Below, piece after piece: positions 1-10,770 of a DNA stretch of 64,000 nt (the first letter of the stretch is position 1; each line of letters starts with the position of its first letter). The stretch lies in contig CACBBC010000002.1 in the NCBI GenBank assembly GCA_902537415.1, forward strand, positions 1 through 64,000, in the 5' to 3' direction. The stretch comes from an uncultured Alphaproteobacteria bacterium. GTDB taxonomy: Bacteria > Pseudomonadota > Alphaproteobacteria > Rhodobacterales > Rhodobacteraceae. The notes under the pieces were generated by a model. That model did not search any database. It saw nothing but the letters and a program-made list of their open reading frames with translations, and was not told the DNA's origin. The translations under genes were made by a program, and so were the position numbers.

Positions 1-449
1 AAACCTCGCTGCTGAAGACCACGGTCCTCGGTATTCTAATTTTTTATAGATATTAAGTGATTTTTCTATTTTTCCAATATTCTTATATGCTAAAGCTAGG
101 TTTGCCTTAGCTTGTTGGTAGTATGGCTCTTCTGTTACTATTACTCGTAACAGCTTTATTGCTTCCTTTAAATGGCCCTTTTGTAACTCAATATTAGCAA
201 TATTCATCTTTGCTGCGATCAGGCTCTTATCTATTTTAAGTGCTTTTTTGGAATGCCAAACGGCTTCGTCTAAACGCCCCAATCGTCTGCTTACAATCCC
301 AACTAGGTTAAAATATTTTGCGTTGTTAATATTAGCCGATCTTATTTTTTCACAAATGCTCAGTGCTTCTTTATAAGCACCGGATTTAGCTAGCTCAATG
401 GCAACCAAAAATTCTCTTGAAAGAACATTATCTTTTTTTTTTGACTCAT
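1..449 (-). CDS. TPR-repeat protein, partial (N-terminal 149 residues)
   Basis: An open frame runs from an ATG at 447-449 leftwards through the window edge without a stop. A GGAG ribosome site lies 6 nt upstream. The translation is a series of about 34-residue helical repeats of tetratricopeptide type: Gly/Ala pairs such as AKSGAYKEALS, SRRLGRLDEA and AKANLAYKNIGKIEKS. TPR repeats act as protein-protein interaction scaffolds; in Rhodobacterales such N-terminal repeats often precede a sulfotransferase domain, but the remainder is outside the window, so no function is assigned. The N-terminus starts MSQKKKDN with no signal peptide, suggesting a cytoplasmic protein. It lies just past the porin terminator and has its own start. 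Confidence 0.75.
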
Positions 450-461
450 TTGATCTCCACT

Positions 462-492
462 AAAAAAAAGGGCGGGATATACCCGCCCTTTT
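462..492 (-). terminator. Rho-independent terminator of the porin gene
   Basis: GGGCGGG (470-476) pairs with CCCGCCC (482-488) across the 5-nt loop ATATA, extended by four A-T pairs. On the minus strand the stem is followed by a run of T. It lies 22 nt past the porin stop codon and immediately before the start of the TPR gene. Confidence 0.9.
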
Positions 493-513
493 AACGTTAG
501 TCAGTTGCTCAAT

Positions 514-2067
514 TTAGAACTTGAATGACGCTGTCAATGTTGAAGAACCTGTGCTTGTCATCACAGCACTTATGGTCCCTGCTGAACCCAGAGGTCCAGA
601 AGCACCAATAGTTGTCAACGCATCATCTTTGTTGTAACTACCGGTTAGCGTGATGGTTGGTGACATCGCTATTGAACCACTAGCTACGAGGTTATCACCT
701 CCTGAACTTGTACCAGCTTTCTCTTGGTAAGTAATACCAACAGAGGTACCACCACCTGCGTAGTTGATACCGACAGTACTGATGCTTTTGTGCACTGCTT
801 TAAGAGCAAACGCATCGGTAATAGATTTCGCGTCAGCTGTACCCGCAGCAGTCCAGGAAGCTGTTGTACCATCAGCACTCATAGACGCCGCACTGTAGGT
901 AAGAACTTTGTCCTGAAGCCCATCAGAGTTTTGCGCATTAGTTGCACTCAACGTCATTCCGCCACCGAGATCTACTGCAGCTGCAAGACCCATTGAGTAG
1001 GTAGTACCAGCGTTAACCCTGCTTATAGTTAGGCCAACACCACCAAGGCTTGTACCGATTGAGAAACCTAAATCTCCGTCAGCTTGCCATCCAAGACCGT
1101 AGGACATTGTTCCGTACGCTCCTTTGATACCGATTGTTTGGCTTTTTGGTTCTAAGTTATCGCCATCCATCTCATTATCAACCTGAACAGTAGCTCCACC
1201 TAGTGCCATAGTGGCCTGAAGCTGTGTATCAGCTGAGTTTGTATCAAGCGCAACATCCATACCGTATATGGCAGATACAGCAGAAGTAGCAGCGTGCTGT
1301 GTCTTACCAACAGACAGAGTCAACGTTCCATTACTTACTGCAAGTGTACCTCCGGAAACGGATCCACCACCTAGATTAATTGATCCGCTAGTAGTTGCTG
1401 TCCAGCCGTCACCAGCCGACATTGCAACGCCCAATGAAGCAGATGTATTGATAGAAGCTGTCGTTTCTGTAGCTTCGGAACCAGCGTCTTGCGCATCAGC
1501 AAAAGCTTTTACGTCTGCTGCAAGGTCAGCGTTTGCTGACGCATTTGGAGTCTCACCGTTACCTGCTACTTCCATAAGAATGTCCATAGCCTCAGAGTGT
1601 GAACCACCCAAGAAGTCGTCGATTACATCTTCCACGGCTGACATACCAGCTTCAGCGGCACCACCGACAACTGCTGTTGCCAAGTTATAGCTTGCGTGTC
1701 CGTTGATAGCAACTCTCATTGCCTCAATCCGAGCAACCGCGTAGTCGAAGTTTGCAGAATTTGCAATAGTATCCGTAGCGAAGGTGTTAAGTGCAGCTCC
1801 AGCTACGACTTCTTCTGCTGTACCATTGGCGTTAGCATTACCTCGCGCTAAAAAGTCAAAGAAAAAGTCTCTTTTAATGGACTTTTCTGTTGTCTTATCA
1901 GCATCTTTAGATGACTGATTAGTCAAAGTCATAGACATACCTCCAGACCACGTCATTGGATGTGCGTGGTGGAAATATGGTTGATCAGACACGGCGGTCG
2001 GATCTGCAGCAAACGCAGGAGCGGTAAGCCCCACAATCGCTGTCGTCGTTAATAGAACTTTTTTCAT
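514..2067 (-). CDS. Outer-membrane porin, alphaproteobacterial general porin type
   Basis: This encodes a 517-residue secreted beta-barrel porin for passive diffusion of small solutes across the outer membrane. It begins with a classical Sec signal peptide (MKKVLLTTTAIVGL, cleavage after AFA about residue 20). It continues with Gly/Ala/Thr/Ser-rich alternating segments typical of beta strands and ends in Phe (ASFKF), the usual BAM recognition signal. It is longer than many Rhodobacter porins (about 300-380 residues): an Ala-rich insert at about residues 75-210 looks helical rather than barrel-like. Base composition is visibly less AT-rich than neighbouring genes, as expected for a very highly expressed gene. 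SD AGAGGAAAG precedes the ATG and a strong terminator follows. The substrate cannot be read from sequence. Confidence 0.85.
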   Translation of the reverse strand: MKKVLLTTTAIVGLTAPAFAADPTAVSDQPYFHHAHPMTWSGGMSMTLTNQSSKDADKTTEKSIKRDFFFDFLARGNANANGTAEEVVAGAALNTFATDTIANSANFDYAVARIEAMRVAINGHASYNLATAVVGGAAEAGMSAVEDVIDDFLGGSHSEAMDILMEVAGNGETPNASANADLAADVKAFADAQDAGSEATETTASINTSASLGVAMSAGDGWTATTSGSINLGGGSVSGGTLAVSNGTLTLSVGKTQHAATSAVSAIYGMDVALDTNSADTQLQATMALGGATVQVDNEMDGDNLEPKSQTIGIKGAYGTMSYGLGWQADGDLGFSIGTSLGGVGLTISRVNAGTTYSMGLAAAVDLGGGMTLSATNAQNSDGLQDKVLTYSAASMSADGTTASWTAAGTADAKSITDAFALKAVHKSISTVGINYAGGGTSVGITYQEKAGTSSGGDNLVASGSIAMSPTITLTGSYNKDDALTTIGASGPLGSAGTISAVMTSTGSSTLTASFKF

Positions 2068-2084
2068 GTTCTTTCCTCTAATTT

Positions 2085-2098
2085 AAATGTTTACATTT
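2085..2098. promoter_or_regulatory. Palindrome AAATGT-TT-ACATTT in the porin leader
   Basis: A perfect 6+6 inverted repeat around TT sits 18 nt upstream of the porin start codon, just before the ribosome site. It could be an operator or an mRNA element; the rest of the 274-nt gap to leuS shows no other clear signal. Low confidence because the sequence is AT-rich. Confidence 0.3.
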
Positions 2099-2341
2099 AG
2101 GTGCACCTGCTTGGACAATGATAATAACTAGAGTCCAGGCAAATATGTATCTATAATTCTTTCTAACGCCGTAAACGTCAAGAAAGCTTTCAAAATTAAG
2201 GATCGGTTTTTTTTTAATGATGTAAAATTGCAACAAAAATGCTCTAAACTTTACTAATTCCTAAATTAATTGTAGTTGAAACCAGAGATAAAGGAAATTT
2301 TAGTAACTTAATCACTATACTTAACGAAATACGAGTAAAAA

Positions 2342-4897
2342 ATGGAACGATATAACGCAAAATCTACGGAAAAAAAATGGCAGGAAAAATGGGAGGAAGA
2401 GAAAACCTATTTTACTGACTTGGATGTGAGCAAAGAAAAATATTATGTTCTGGAGATGTTTCCATATCCATCAGGGAAAATTCATATGGGTCACGTGCGC
2501 AATTATACAATGGGAGACGTTATCGCCCGCTATAAAAGGCACAAGGGATTCAATGTTTTGCACCCTATGGGATGGGATGCTTTCGGTATGCCCGCTGAAA
2601 ATGCTGCAATAGAAAATGGTATTCACCCAGGAACATGGACGTATAAAAATATAAACGAGATGAAGTCTCAGCTGAAGCCGATGGGCCTATCAATAGACTG
2701 GTCAAGAGAGTTTGCAACGTGTGATGAAAATTATTACAAGCACCAGCAAGAGCTATTCATCGATATGTTAAAGCACGATCTTGCTTACCGGAAAAAGTCA
2801 CTTGTTAATTGGGATCCTGTGGACAAAACAGTCTTGGCAAATGAACAAGTAGAAAATGGGAGAGGTTGGAGGTCAGGGGCCGAAATTGAAAAACGAGAGC
2901 TGACACAATGGTTTTTTAAGATTTCAAATTATTCAGAAGAACTATTGAAAAGCTTGGACAACTTGCCAAACTGGCCTGAAAAAGTGAAGACCATGCAAAA
3001 AAATTGGATTGGCAGGTCTGAAGGTGCTTCTATAATTTTCTCGTTGGAAAATTCTCCACACTCGGACAAACTAGAGGTGTTTACCACACGAGCTGATACA
3101 ATCTTCGGAATGTCCTTCTGCGCAATATCTCCAAACCACTCATTGGCAAAGGCTCTTGCAAAAAATAATGAGAGCATCAAACTTTTTTTAGATGAATGCA
3201 ATTCATTGTCGACAGATCGAGCTAGTTTGGAAAAGCTCGAAAAGAAGGGAGTTAAGACTGCAATAGAAATAAAGCACCCCTTTAAAAATATCAGCGTACC
3301 TCTATACATCGCAAATTTTGTTCTTATGGAATATGGTACTGGAGCTATTTTTGGTTGCCCAGCGCATGACCAAAGAGATCTAGAATTTGCATTAAAATAT
3401 AACTTGGATGTGTTTCCAGTTGTATGTCCATCAGATCAAGATGCGGCTACATTTGTAATCAAAGAGGAGGCGTATACGGGATACGGAAAAATCATAAACT
3501 CCGATTTTTTAAATGGAATGAGTATCGAAGATGCAAAGGAGAAGGTTGTCTCCATGCTCTCTGAAAAACAAATTGGCCAAAAGAAAGTGACTTACAGGCT
3601 AAAAGATTGGGGTATTTCTCGGCAGAGATATTGGGGTTGCCCGATACCAGTTATACATTGTGAGAAATGTGGGGTTGTACCTGAAAAAAAAGAAAATCTT
3701 CCGGTAAAACTGCCAGAAACCGTTTCTTTTAAAAATCCTGGAAATCCTCTGGAGGCTGCAACTGAGTGGGTCAATTTAAATTGCCCCGTTTGTGGCAACC
3801 CGGCTAAACGTGAGACGGATACGATGGATACATTTGTTGACAGCTCATGGTATTTTATGAGGTTTACAAGTCCTAAACATAATAGACCTACTAAAAGCGA
3901 CGACTTAAAGTATTGGATGAGTGTGGATCAGTACATCGGTGGCGTTGAACATGCTATCTTACACCTACTTTATTCACGTTTCTTTGCCCGCGCTATGCAT
4001 AAAACTGGGCACATTTCTGAAGATTTTTTAGAACCGTTTTCAGCACTATTCACTCAGGGGATGGTTTGCCATGAAACATATAAGGACACAGAAGGAAATT
4101 GGCTCTCTCCAGAAGAAATAACAATATCCGTAAATAGTTCAGGCGAAAGAATAGCAAAAAGTATTAAGAAAGGTTCACGGGTTGAAGTTGGACCATCAGT
4201 AAAAATGTCTAAATCCAAGAAGAATGTTATAGATCCAATAGACATTATAGATCAATTTGGTGCTGATACAGCAAGGTGGTTTGTAATGTCTGATAGCCCT
4301 CCGGATAGAGATATTTCATGGTCAACAGAGGGAGTTGAGGGTGCATGGAGGCATCTCAATCGTGTTTGGCGCTTGACAAAAGAGATAGCTATTGAGCTCA
4401 AGAAATCTGACAAAGCGCTGATGTTGGCTGAAGACAGACAAATCGATGATTATATTTTAAATGCATCAAGGTTTATTGAAGGCTTTTCGTTTAATAAAGC
4501 AATTGCAAAAATTTATGAATTGACAAACTTCTTAGCCAAAAAAGACACCAGAACAGAACAGAGAATTTATGGGATTAAGGCTCTTGCTATGCTCATGGAA
4601 CCATTTACCCCTCACTTAGCACAAGAAATTTGGGTGACGATAGGAGAAGAGGGGCTTATCGCTGAAGCGCAATGGCCAGATATTAAAGAGTGGGAAAATA
4701 ATAAAGAAGAAACTATAACCCTACCTATTCAGATCAATGGAAAAAGAAAAACTGAAATATCGGTAGCCTCTGATCTTACGGAAGAGGCTCTGAAGGAATT
4801 TGTTCTTAAAGAAACCATAATAAAAAATGCTTTACAGAATTCCGACTTAAAACGATTCATTTATATCCCTAAAAGAATCATAAATCTTGTAATCTGA
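2342..4897 (+). CDS. leuS: Leucyl-tRNA synthetase
   Basis: Class I aminoacyl-tRNA synthetase charging tRNA-Leu in the cytoplasm. At 851 residues it matches the bacterial LeuRS length (E. coli 860). The HIGH-type signature PSGKIHMGH is at about residues 43-51 and KMSKS at residues 621-625. Between them are the CP1 editing domain and the zinc-type Cys motifs (CEKCG, CPVCG). The C-terminal anticodon-binding region is intact. It is the first gene of a plus-strand run leuS-lptE-holA-lpxK; leuS-lptE-holA is a common alphaproteobacterial order, linking tRNA charging, LPS assembly and replication genes. Nothing unusual in the gene itself. Confidence 0.98.
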   Translation: MERYNAKSTEKKWQEKWEEEKTYFTDLDVSKEKYYVLEMFPYPSGKIHMGHVRNYTMGDVIARYKRHKGFNVLHPMGWDAFGMPAENAAIENGIHPGTWTYKNINEMKSQLKPMGLSIDWSREFATCDENYYKHQQELFIDMLKHDLAYRKKSLVNWDPVDKTVLANEQVENGRGWRSGAEIEKRELTQWFFKISNYSEELLKSLDNLPNWPEKVKTMQKNWIGRSEGASIIFSLENSPHSDKLEVFTTRADTIFGMSFCAISPNHSLAKALAKNNESIKLFLDECNSLSTDRASLEKLEKKGVKTAIEIKHPFKNISVPLYIANFVLMEYGTGAIFGCPAHDQRDLEFALKYNLDVFPVVCPSDQDAATFVIKEEAYTGYGKIINSDFLNGMSIEDAKEKVVSMLSEKQIGQKKVTYRLKDWGISRQRYWGCPIPVIHCEKCGVVPEKKENLPVKLPETVSFKNPGNPLEAATEWVNLNCPVCGNPAKRETDTMDTFVDSSWYFMRFTSPKHNRPTKSDDLKYWMSVDQYIGGVEHAILHLLYSRFFARAMHKTGHISEDFLEPFSALFTQGMVCHETYKDTEGNWLSPEEITISVNSSGERIAKSIKKGSRVEVGPSVKMSKSKKNVIDPIDIIDQFGADTARWFVMSDSPPDRDISWSTEGVEGAWRHLNRVWRLTKEIAIELKKSDKALMLAEDRQIDDYILNASRFIEGFSFNKAIAKIYELTNFLAKKDTRTEQRIYGIKALAMLMEPFTPHLAQEIWVTIGEEGLIAEAQWPDIKEWENNKEETITLPIQINGKRKTEISVASDLTEEALKEFVLKETIIKNALQNSDLKRFIYIPKRIINLVI

Positions 4898-4905
4898 GGG
4901 GTGGC

Positions 4906-5397
4906 ATTATCTTCAAGCACATATTAATAATTTTCATAATTTTCGCAAACGCCAATTGCGGGTATTCACCTCTATATAAACACACAGATTCAATGAAAAT
5001 ATTTAAAAATATTGATATACAAAAAGACGAAAATACTTTGGCTTTTTTAATTAAAGAGGCGCTTGAGGGGAAGGCACCTTTTGAAGAAAGTGGGCAAAAT
5101 GCTTTGCAAATAACGCCATCTATTAAAAATTCTTATGGGGTAATTACAAAAGAAAATGAGATAACAAGATATTCAGTAACTTTGGATGTTGAATATCGTT
5201 TGTATGACAAAAAGACAAAAAAAGTTGTTTTTAAAAATAAAGTTTCTGCAACGTCAGATTATAGCGCTGCTGTAACCTTTACGGGTTTCGCCACAGAAAT
5301 AGCTAGAAAAGATACTTATGAGAGACTTGCAGATACAGTTGCCGAAAAAATGATAACAGATATTTTAATTAGTAATTTGAGTGAATACGCCCCTTGA
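4906..5397 (+). CDS. lptE: LPS-assembly lipoprotein LptE, probable ATT start
   Basis: LptE is the outer-membrane lipoprotein that plugs LptD and inserts LPS. The first ATG (4993) would give 134 residues with no signal peptide. Reading the same frame upstream gives a hydrophobic stretch (ILIIFIIFANAN) followed by CGYSPLYK, which is the conserved LptE start of the mature lipoprotein (usually CGF.PLY). There is no in-frame ATG, GTG or TTG before the leuS stop. The only well-placed start is ATT at 4906, 5 nt after a GAGGGG ribosome site, giving 163 residues. Asn before the lipid-modified Cys is atypical for a lipobox. It sits between leuS and holA, the usual place for lptE, and its stop overlaps the holA start. 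Function is confident, the start is inference. Confidence 0.82.
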   Translation: MIFKHILIIFIIFANANCGYSPLYKHTDSMKIFKNIDIQKDENTLAFLIKEALEGKAPFEESGQNALQITPSIKNSYGVITKENEITRYSVTLDVEYRLYDKKTKKVVFKNKVSATSDYSAAVTFTGFATEIARKDTYERLADTVAEKMITDILISNLSEYAP

Positions 5398-6401
5398 TTT
5401 ATTACAGGCAAAAGATTGACAATTTCACTGAAAAATTCGAAGAGTGCTCCATAATTGTTTTACTCGGTGAAAACCATTCAATATTACAAAAAGACGCAAA
5501 AAAAATTTCTGATGCACTCGCAGGAAAAGTTGCAGATGAAGAAATGCGAGTAAACAAATATTTCAATCATGAAATAATTGAAAAAAGAAATGAAATAATA
5601 ACAAGCCTGAAAACAAAAAGTTTTTTCCCTGGCCGTCAAATAATATTGCTGATTGAGCTGAATGAGAAAGATTACAAAATTATCACTGAGATAGACGCGG
5701 AATGGCAAAATGACGATGCTATAACTATCGTTACCATGAATGCATTATCAAAAAAATCTGAAGTTATAAACTTACTGGCATCTAGTGATCGGATAGCTGT
5801 CGTTAACTATACTAATAGTAAAATAGATAGAGATTTTTTTGTGGAAAGATTGAACAATGCAGGAATAAATTTTTCTGGGAAGGAAGTATTAGATGTACTT
5901 ATCGATTTCGCTAACTTTACGCCAGAAAATATTTTAGAAAATGAGTTGGAAAAGTTGATGCTTTTCAAGCTTTATGATGACAAGCCTCTTTCGGTAGACG
6001 ATTTTTTTGATATAATATCAATAAATTATGAAATTAAAGAATTAAGCCTGGCAGTTGCATTGGCCGAAAGAAACATTGTAGAATTAGAGAAAAATCTAAG
6101 CACGTTCTTTTCATACAGTAAAAGCCCGATATCTATTCTGCATTTTGTATCCGCTTATTTCTATAAGTTATCTTTAATAAAGTTATACGGGCCCTCCAGT
6201 TTTGAGGTGCGTCGTGGATATCCTTTTCTTATTGCACATGATCTTGAAAAAGCAAAACAACATGTGAATCAATGGTCTTTGCAACAAATTAGCCGGGCAA
6301 CTGACTCCCTTACTGCTTCAGATCTAAAATTAAGAAAATATCCCTCTTTGTTTCAACGCTCTATTCTAACCCAATGTCTACATAAAATTATGGAAATTTA
6401 A
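5394..6401 (+). CDS. holA: DNA polymerase III delta subunit
   Basis: The delta subunit opens the beta sliding clamp as part of the clamp loader. The 335-residue length matches HolA, and the order after leuS-lptE is diagnostic. The N-terminal AAA+-like fold shows the degenerate nucleotide site typical of delta (VLLGENHSILQKD, no true Walker A lysine), followed by helical collar sequences (LEKLMLFKLYDD; LKLRKYPSLFQRS near the C-terminus). Translation begins at a TTG that overlaps the lptE stop codon (TTGA), indicating translational coupling. Confidence 0.92.
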   Translation: MIYYRQKIDNFTEKFEECSIIVLLGENHSILQKDAKKISDALAGKVADEEMRVNKYFNHEIIEKRNEIITSLKTKSFFPGRQIILLIELNEKDYKIITEIDAEWQNDDAITIVTMNALSKKSEVINLLASSDRIAVVNYTNSKIDRDFFVERLNNAGINFSGKEVLDVLIDFANFTPENILENELEKLMLFKLYDDKPLSVDDFFDIISINYEIKELSLAVALAERNIVELEKNLSTFFSYSKSPISILHFVSAYFYKLSLIKLYGPSSFEVRRGYPFLIAHDLEKAKQHVNQWSLQQISRATDSLTASDLKLRKYPSLFQRSILTQCLHKIMEI

Positions 6402-6406
6402 CTTTC

Positions 6407-7384
6407 TTGGTACCCTTTTTAAATAATATAAGGAAGGTATGTCTTTATCCCATATTGTATTTACTGTCTTTAGTTTGGATTATTGCACACCGCTTAAGAA
6501 TGAAGTATGGGAGATATCAAAAAATGCCAATCCCTATAGTGTGTATTGGAAACATTACTTTGGGCGGTGCTGGTAAGACCCCAACAGTTATTTTTTTAGC
6601 AAATTACTTTAAAAAAAATAATATCAAAGCCCACGTCGTCAGTCGAGGGTATGGCAGAGCATTTAAAGATACTGTTTTTGTTGATCCAAGAACTCATAGT
6701 GCCTATCAAGTGGGTGATGAACCTTTGTTAATTTCTCAGCATGCTAAGGTTTGGGTATCAAAGAAAAAGAAAGAAGGAATTTTAGAAGCCTATAAGGCAG
6801 GCGCGGAATTAGTCCTTCTGGATGATGGCTTTCAAAATTTTTCGATTGCAAAAGATGTAAATATTTTGGTACTTGATGCGGAAGTTAGCCTCAAGAATGA
6901 AAACATTTTTCCTTTAGGAAACTTAAGAGAAAGTCCTCGACTAGCAATTGACAGAGCCGACTTTTTGATTTCCATAGGTACTTCAATTTCAAATAAAAAT
7001 TTACGAGAAACTATTTTTCAAAGTTATGACCAAAAGATCATAGACGGAGAATTTGTCCCTAACATAATTCCAAAATTAAAAAACCGAAAGCTTGTTGCAT
7101 TTTGTGGTATTGGAAGACCAGAAAAGTTCTTTTCAATGCTACGGAAGCTAAATCTCAAAATTATTAAAGAATACTCATTTCCCGACCATCATTTTTATTC
7201 TAGACGACAACTTACCAAAATCTTGGATATTGCTATAAAGAATAACGCGCTTGTTGTAACCACCGAAAAAGACTTTGTAAAAATACCCATAACTTTTAAA
7301 AAAAATATATACCCGATAGATATAGAATTACATTTGTCAAAAAATAAAAAACTGCTATTGGAATTAAAGAAATTAGTTACTTAA
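6407..7384 (+). CDS. lpxK: Tetraacyldisaccharide 4'-kinase (lipid A kinase)
   Basis: LpxK phosphorylates the 4' position of the lipid A disaccharide at the inner membrane face. The 325-residue protein has an N-terminal membrane helix (about residues 10-25), the Walker A loop NITLGGAGKTP at about residues 49-59, and the conserved LLDDGFQN motif of the family. It starts with TTG 5 nt after the holA stop and its last 12 bases overlap the converging DsbA-like gene. Placement next to lptE and holA makes a small outer-membrane biogenesis block. Nothing else unusual. Confidence 0.95.
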   Translation: MVPFLNNIRKVCLYPILYLLSLVWIIAHRLRMKYGRYQKMPIPIVCIGNITLGGAGKTPTVIFLANYFKKNNIKAHVVSRGYGRAFKDTVFVDPRTHSAYQVGDEPLLISQHAKVWVSKKKKEGILEAYKAGAELVLLDDGFQNFSIAKDVNILVLDAEVSLKNENIFPLGNLRESPRLAIDRADFLISIGTSISNKNLRETIFQSYDQKIIDGEFVPNIIPKLKNRKLVAFCGIGRPEKFFSMLRKLNLKIIKEYSFPDHHFYSRRQLTKILDIAIKNNALVVTTEKDFVKIPITFKKNIYPIDIELHLSKNKKLLLELKKLVT

Positions 7385-8008
7385 CTCTTTATCGATTATT
7401 TTCTTTAATTCATCATAGGACCGGTTTGCGTATTTCTTTCCATTTATAATAAAAGTCGGTGTAGACTCAACAGCATCTTTATCAACATAAATCTGAAATT
7501 CATTCACCAAATCTAATGCTTTTTCTTGGTCCTCTAAGCAAGAAATTGCTTTTTTCTTTTCAATTCCTGCTTTCGCAGATATTTTTAAAAGTGAATCTAC
7601 AATTTTATCACTGGATTCATATCTAGACCAAATTGACTGCTCGGAATAAAGTAAATCAAGCATACCAAAATAACGATTTACCACATTTGTGCAGCGTGCA
7701 GTCAAAGCTGCCCATAACCCAGCTTTATCAAAATAAATTTCTCTATGTATGAATTTTACTTTACCAGTTTCGATATACTCCTTATTCAACTGCGGATAAA
7801 CATTAGAATGAAATGCCGCACATGCTGGACAAGTCAATGAAGCATATTCAACAAAAACAACAGGCGCTTCGTCATTTCCTTTCGACATTTCAATATACTT
7901 GCTTTCAACTTTTGAGGGGTCTGCTGCATAGCCGAATCCTGACATGAAAATTAATAAAAGTAGGAAACATGTGCTTTTCCAATATTTTTCAGTCTTCCAT
8001 AATCTCAT
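7373..8008 (-). CDS. DsbA-family periplasmic thiol-disulfide protein
   Basis: A 211-residue exported thioredoxin-fold protein. It has a signal peptide (hydrophobic residues about 13-27, cleavage near GYAA) and the active-site motif CPACAAFH at about residues 59-66 (CxxC). A cis-Pro-type loop ESTPTFIING lies near the C-terminus. This is the DsbA/BdbD-like thioredoxin_4 family that oxidises or isomerises cysteines in periplasmic proteins. In Rhodobacterales a gene like this typically follows mutY-DUF721, as here. The start codon has an AAGGA ribosome site and lies inside the end of the DUF721 gene (20-bp overlap). The precise redox partner is unknown. Confidence 0.88.
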   Translation of the reverse strand: MRLWKTEKYWKSTCFLLLLIFMSGFGYAADPSKVESKYIEMSKGNDEAPVVFVEYASLTCPACAAFHSNVYPQLNKEYIETGKVKFIHREIYFDKAGLWAALTARCTNVVNRYFGMLDLLYSEQSIWSRYESSDKIVDSLLKISAKAGIEKKKAISCLEDQEKALDLVNEFQIYVDKDAVESTPTFIINGKKYANRSYDELKKIIDKELSN

Positions 8009-8480
8009 TTTTTTTCCTTGAATAACTAAGGTTATTTTTCATTTTGGTTAGTGCATCCTCTAATTGAATGGCAACAATTTTGGGGTCAGTAGTTTCTATT
8101 CTTTTTGTAGCACTAAAGTCATGCGAATTATCTAATTCTACCACGTTTTTATGATTAAAGTCATGTAGTCGTACCAATTTTATCTGAACTATCACTTCTT
8201 TTGAATAAAAAGAATTTATTTTTTCGATTATATCTTGTAGCTGCAAAGACAATTCTGCCATATGAGGACCCTTCATACCAAGATAAAGAATATTTTTTTT
8301 ACCACCTTTTAAAGTTTTCATTTTAACTGGACGAGTTTTTTTTGATATTTCTTCCCCAACAATTGTATCCCATATGTCTAATAATTTGGTATAACTAATT
8401 ATGTTTAGTTGACCATATCTTTTTAATAATGGTTCAATTAACTTTCCAACGGATTTGAAATTTTTTTTATGATACTTCAT
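7989..8480 (-). CDS. DUF721 / DciA-family protein
   Basis: A 163-residue protein whose N-terminal 100 residues match the DUF721 fold: a motif around LLDIWDTIVGEEISKKTRPV, then a strand-helix segment and LYLGMKGPHMAELSLQLQDI. DciA, the helicase-loading protein of most bacteria lacking DnaC, belongs to this family, so a replication role is possible, though the alphaproteobacterial members are less studied. The C-terminal 50 residues are charged and variable. It is divergent from mutY with a 32-nt gap and co-transcribed with the DsbA-like gene by overlap. Confidence 0.8.
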   Translation of the reverse strand: MKYHKKNFKSVGKLIEPLLKRYGQLNIISYTKLLDIWDTIVGEEISKKTRPVKMKTLKGGKKNILYLGMKGPHMAELSLQLQDIIEKINSFYSKEVIVQIKLVRLHDFNHKNVVELDNSHDFSATKRIETTDPKIVAIQLEDALTKMKNNLSYSRKKNEIMED

Positions 8481-8512
8481 TTCTCACGCAAGTTTTAAGG
8501 CCATTATAATTT

Positions 8513-9577
8513 ATGGTATATAAAATTGAAATGGCAATTATAAGCAAAATCCTATTAAGGTGGTACGCCGAGAACGGTAGAACATTACCGTGGCGAGTAA
8601 GACCTAAAGACGCAGAGGCAGGGCAACATCCTGATCCCTATAAAATTTGGATATCTGAAATAATGTTACAGCAAACTACTGTAAACACTGTGATTCCATA
8701 TTTTAAGAGTTTTTTAAAAAAATGGGATAGTATAGATAAGCTTAGCTATGCTGATGAGGGTGATATTTTAGCTTTTTGGGCGGGTCTTGGTTATTATGCA
8801 AGAGGAAGAAATCTTTTGAAATGCGCAAAGGAACTGAGCAAAAAGTTTGATGGCAAAATACCAAATGACAAAAAGGCTCTTATGAAATTACCCGGTATAG
8901 GTGAATATACCGCTTCAGCTATAAGATCAATTGCCTTTGGTGAAAGAGAAGTTGTAATTGATGCAAATATTGAACGAGTCGTTTGTAGACTTTTCAAGAT
9001 TGAAAAGCCTGTAAAACAATCTAAAAAAGACATTAAAAAATATGCTTCCCGACTTTTCCCCAAACTTCATAGTGGTGACTTTGCTCAAGCATTAATGGAT
9101 TTTGCAAACGTAGTTTGCAAGCCTAAGAAACCTAGCTGTAATAATTGTCCAATTGCGACATCCTGTTTAAGCTTGAAGCTAGGTGTAGTAGAAAATATTC
9201 CCGCAAAATCAGTCAAAAAAGACAAGCCGATAAGAAGGGGTTTCGTATTTTTCATAAAAGTACAGCCAAACAGTTTCTTACTTGAACGAAGGCCGAGTGA
9301 AGGAATATTAGGAGGACTTTTGGGCTTCCCCACAACTGATTGGGAGGTAATTAAAAATAAGCCCACTTTACCTTTTGAGGCGAACTGGACTTTTACCAAA
9401 CAATTAGTTACACATCAATTTTCCCATTTTAAATTGGAACTCGAAATTGTGTTAGGTGAAAAAGGAAACTCTAAGTTTGATGGTTCTAAATATTTGGCAG
9501 TCGAACAACAAAGTTTTGATTTAATGACACTACCAACATTAATGCGGAAAGTGTACACTAAAGCTATCAAGCTTTAA
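8513..9577 (+). CDS. mutY: A/G-specific adenine glycosylase
   Basis: MutY removes adenine mispaired with 8-oxoguanine in base-excision repair. The 354-residue protein has the EIMLQQT motif, the helix-hairpin-helix LPGIGEYTASAI followed by the catalytic Asp (VVIDANIERV), and the iron-sulfur loop CX6CX2CX5C (CKPKKPSCNNCPIATSC). A C-terminal NUDIX-like domain recognises 8-oxoG. The ATG at 8513 has an AAGG 12 nt upstream; a second ATG 18 nt later is also possible. It is divergent from the DUF721 gene and convergent with ccrM, the classical alphaproteobacterial neighbourhood. Confidence 0.96.
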   Translation: MVYKIEMAIISKILLRWYAENGRTLPWRVRPKDAEAGQHPDPYKIWISEIMLQQTTVNTVIPYFKSFLKKWDSIDKLSYADEGDILAFWAGLGYYARGRNLLKCAKELSKKFDGKIPNDKKALMKLPGIGEYTASAIRSIAFGEREVVIDANIERVVCRLFKIEKPVKQSKKDIKKYASRLFPKLHSGDFAQALMDFANVVCKPKKPSCNNCPIATSCLSLKLGVVENIPAKSVKKDKPIRRGFVFFIKVQPNSFLLERRPSEGILGGLLGFPTTDWEVIKNKPTLPFEANWTFTKQLVTHQFSHFKLELEIVLGEKGNSKFDGSKYLAVEQQSFDLMTLPTLMRKVYTKAIKL

Positions 9578-9579
9578 TG

Positions 9580-10704
<1,125 letters not shown>

Positions 10705-10716
10705 TTATGTAACGTT

Positions 10717-10721
10717 GAGTC
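10717..10721. promoter_or_regulatory. GANTC methylation site (GAGTC) in the ccrM upstream region
   Basis: GAGTC sits 28 nt upstream of the ccrM start within the symmetric sequence TTGAGTCAA. Methylation-sensitive GANTC sites in the ccrM promoter are an established autoregulatory feature in Caulobacter; the role here is inference from position. One such site is expected by chance about every few hundred bases. Confidence 0.4.
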
Positions 10722-10770
10722 AAATTATCAAGAGCGTCAAATTTTTTATTTAAAAACAGTCACTTATTTT

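Noticed and set aside
1268-1690. Long open frame on the plus strand opposite the porin gene
   Set aside because: It is antisense to a well-supported signal-peptide porin, has no ribosome site, and its composition mirrors the GC-richer porin codons.
8794-9399. Minus-strand frames opposite mutY
   Set aside because: Shadows of the intact mutY gene without ribosome sites or recognisable motifs.
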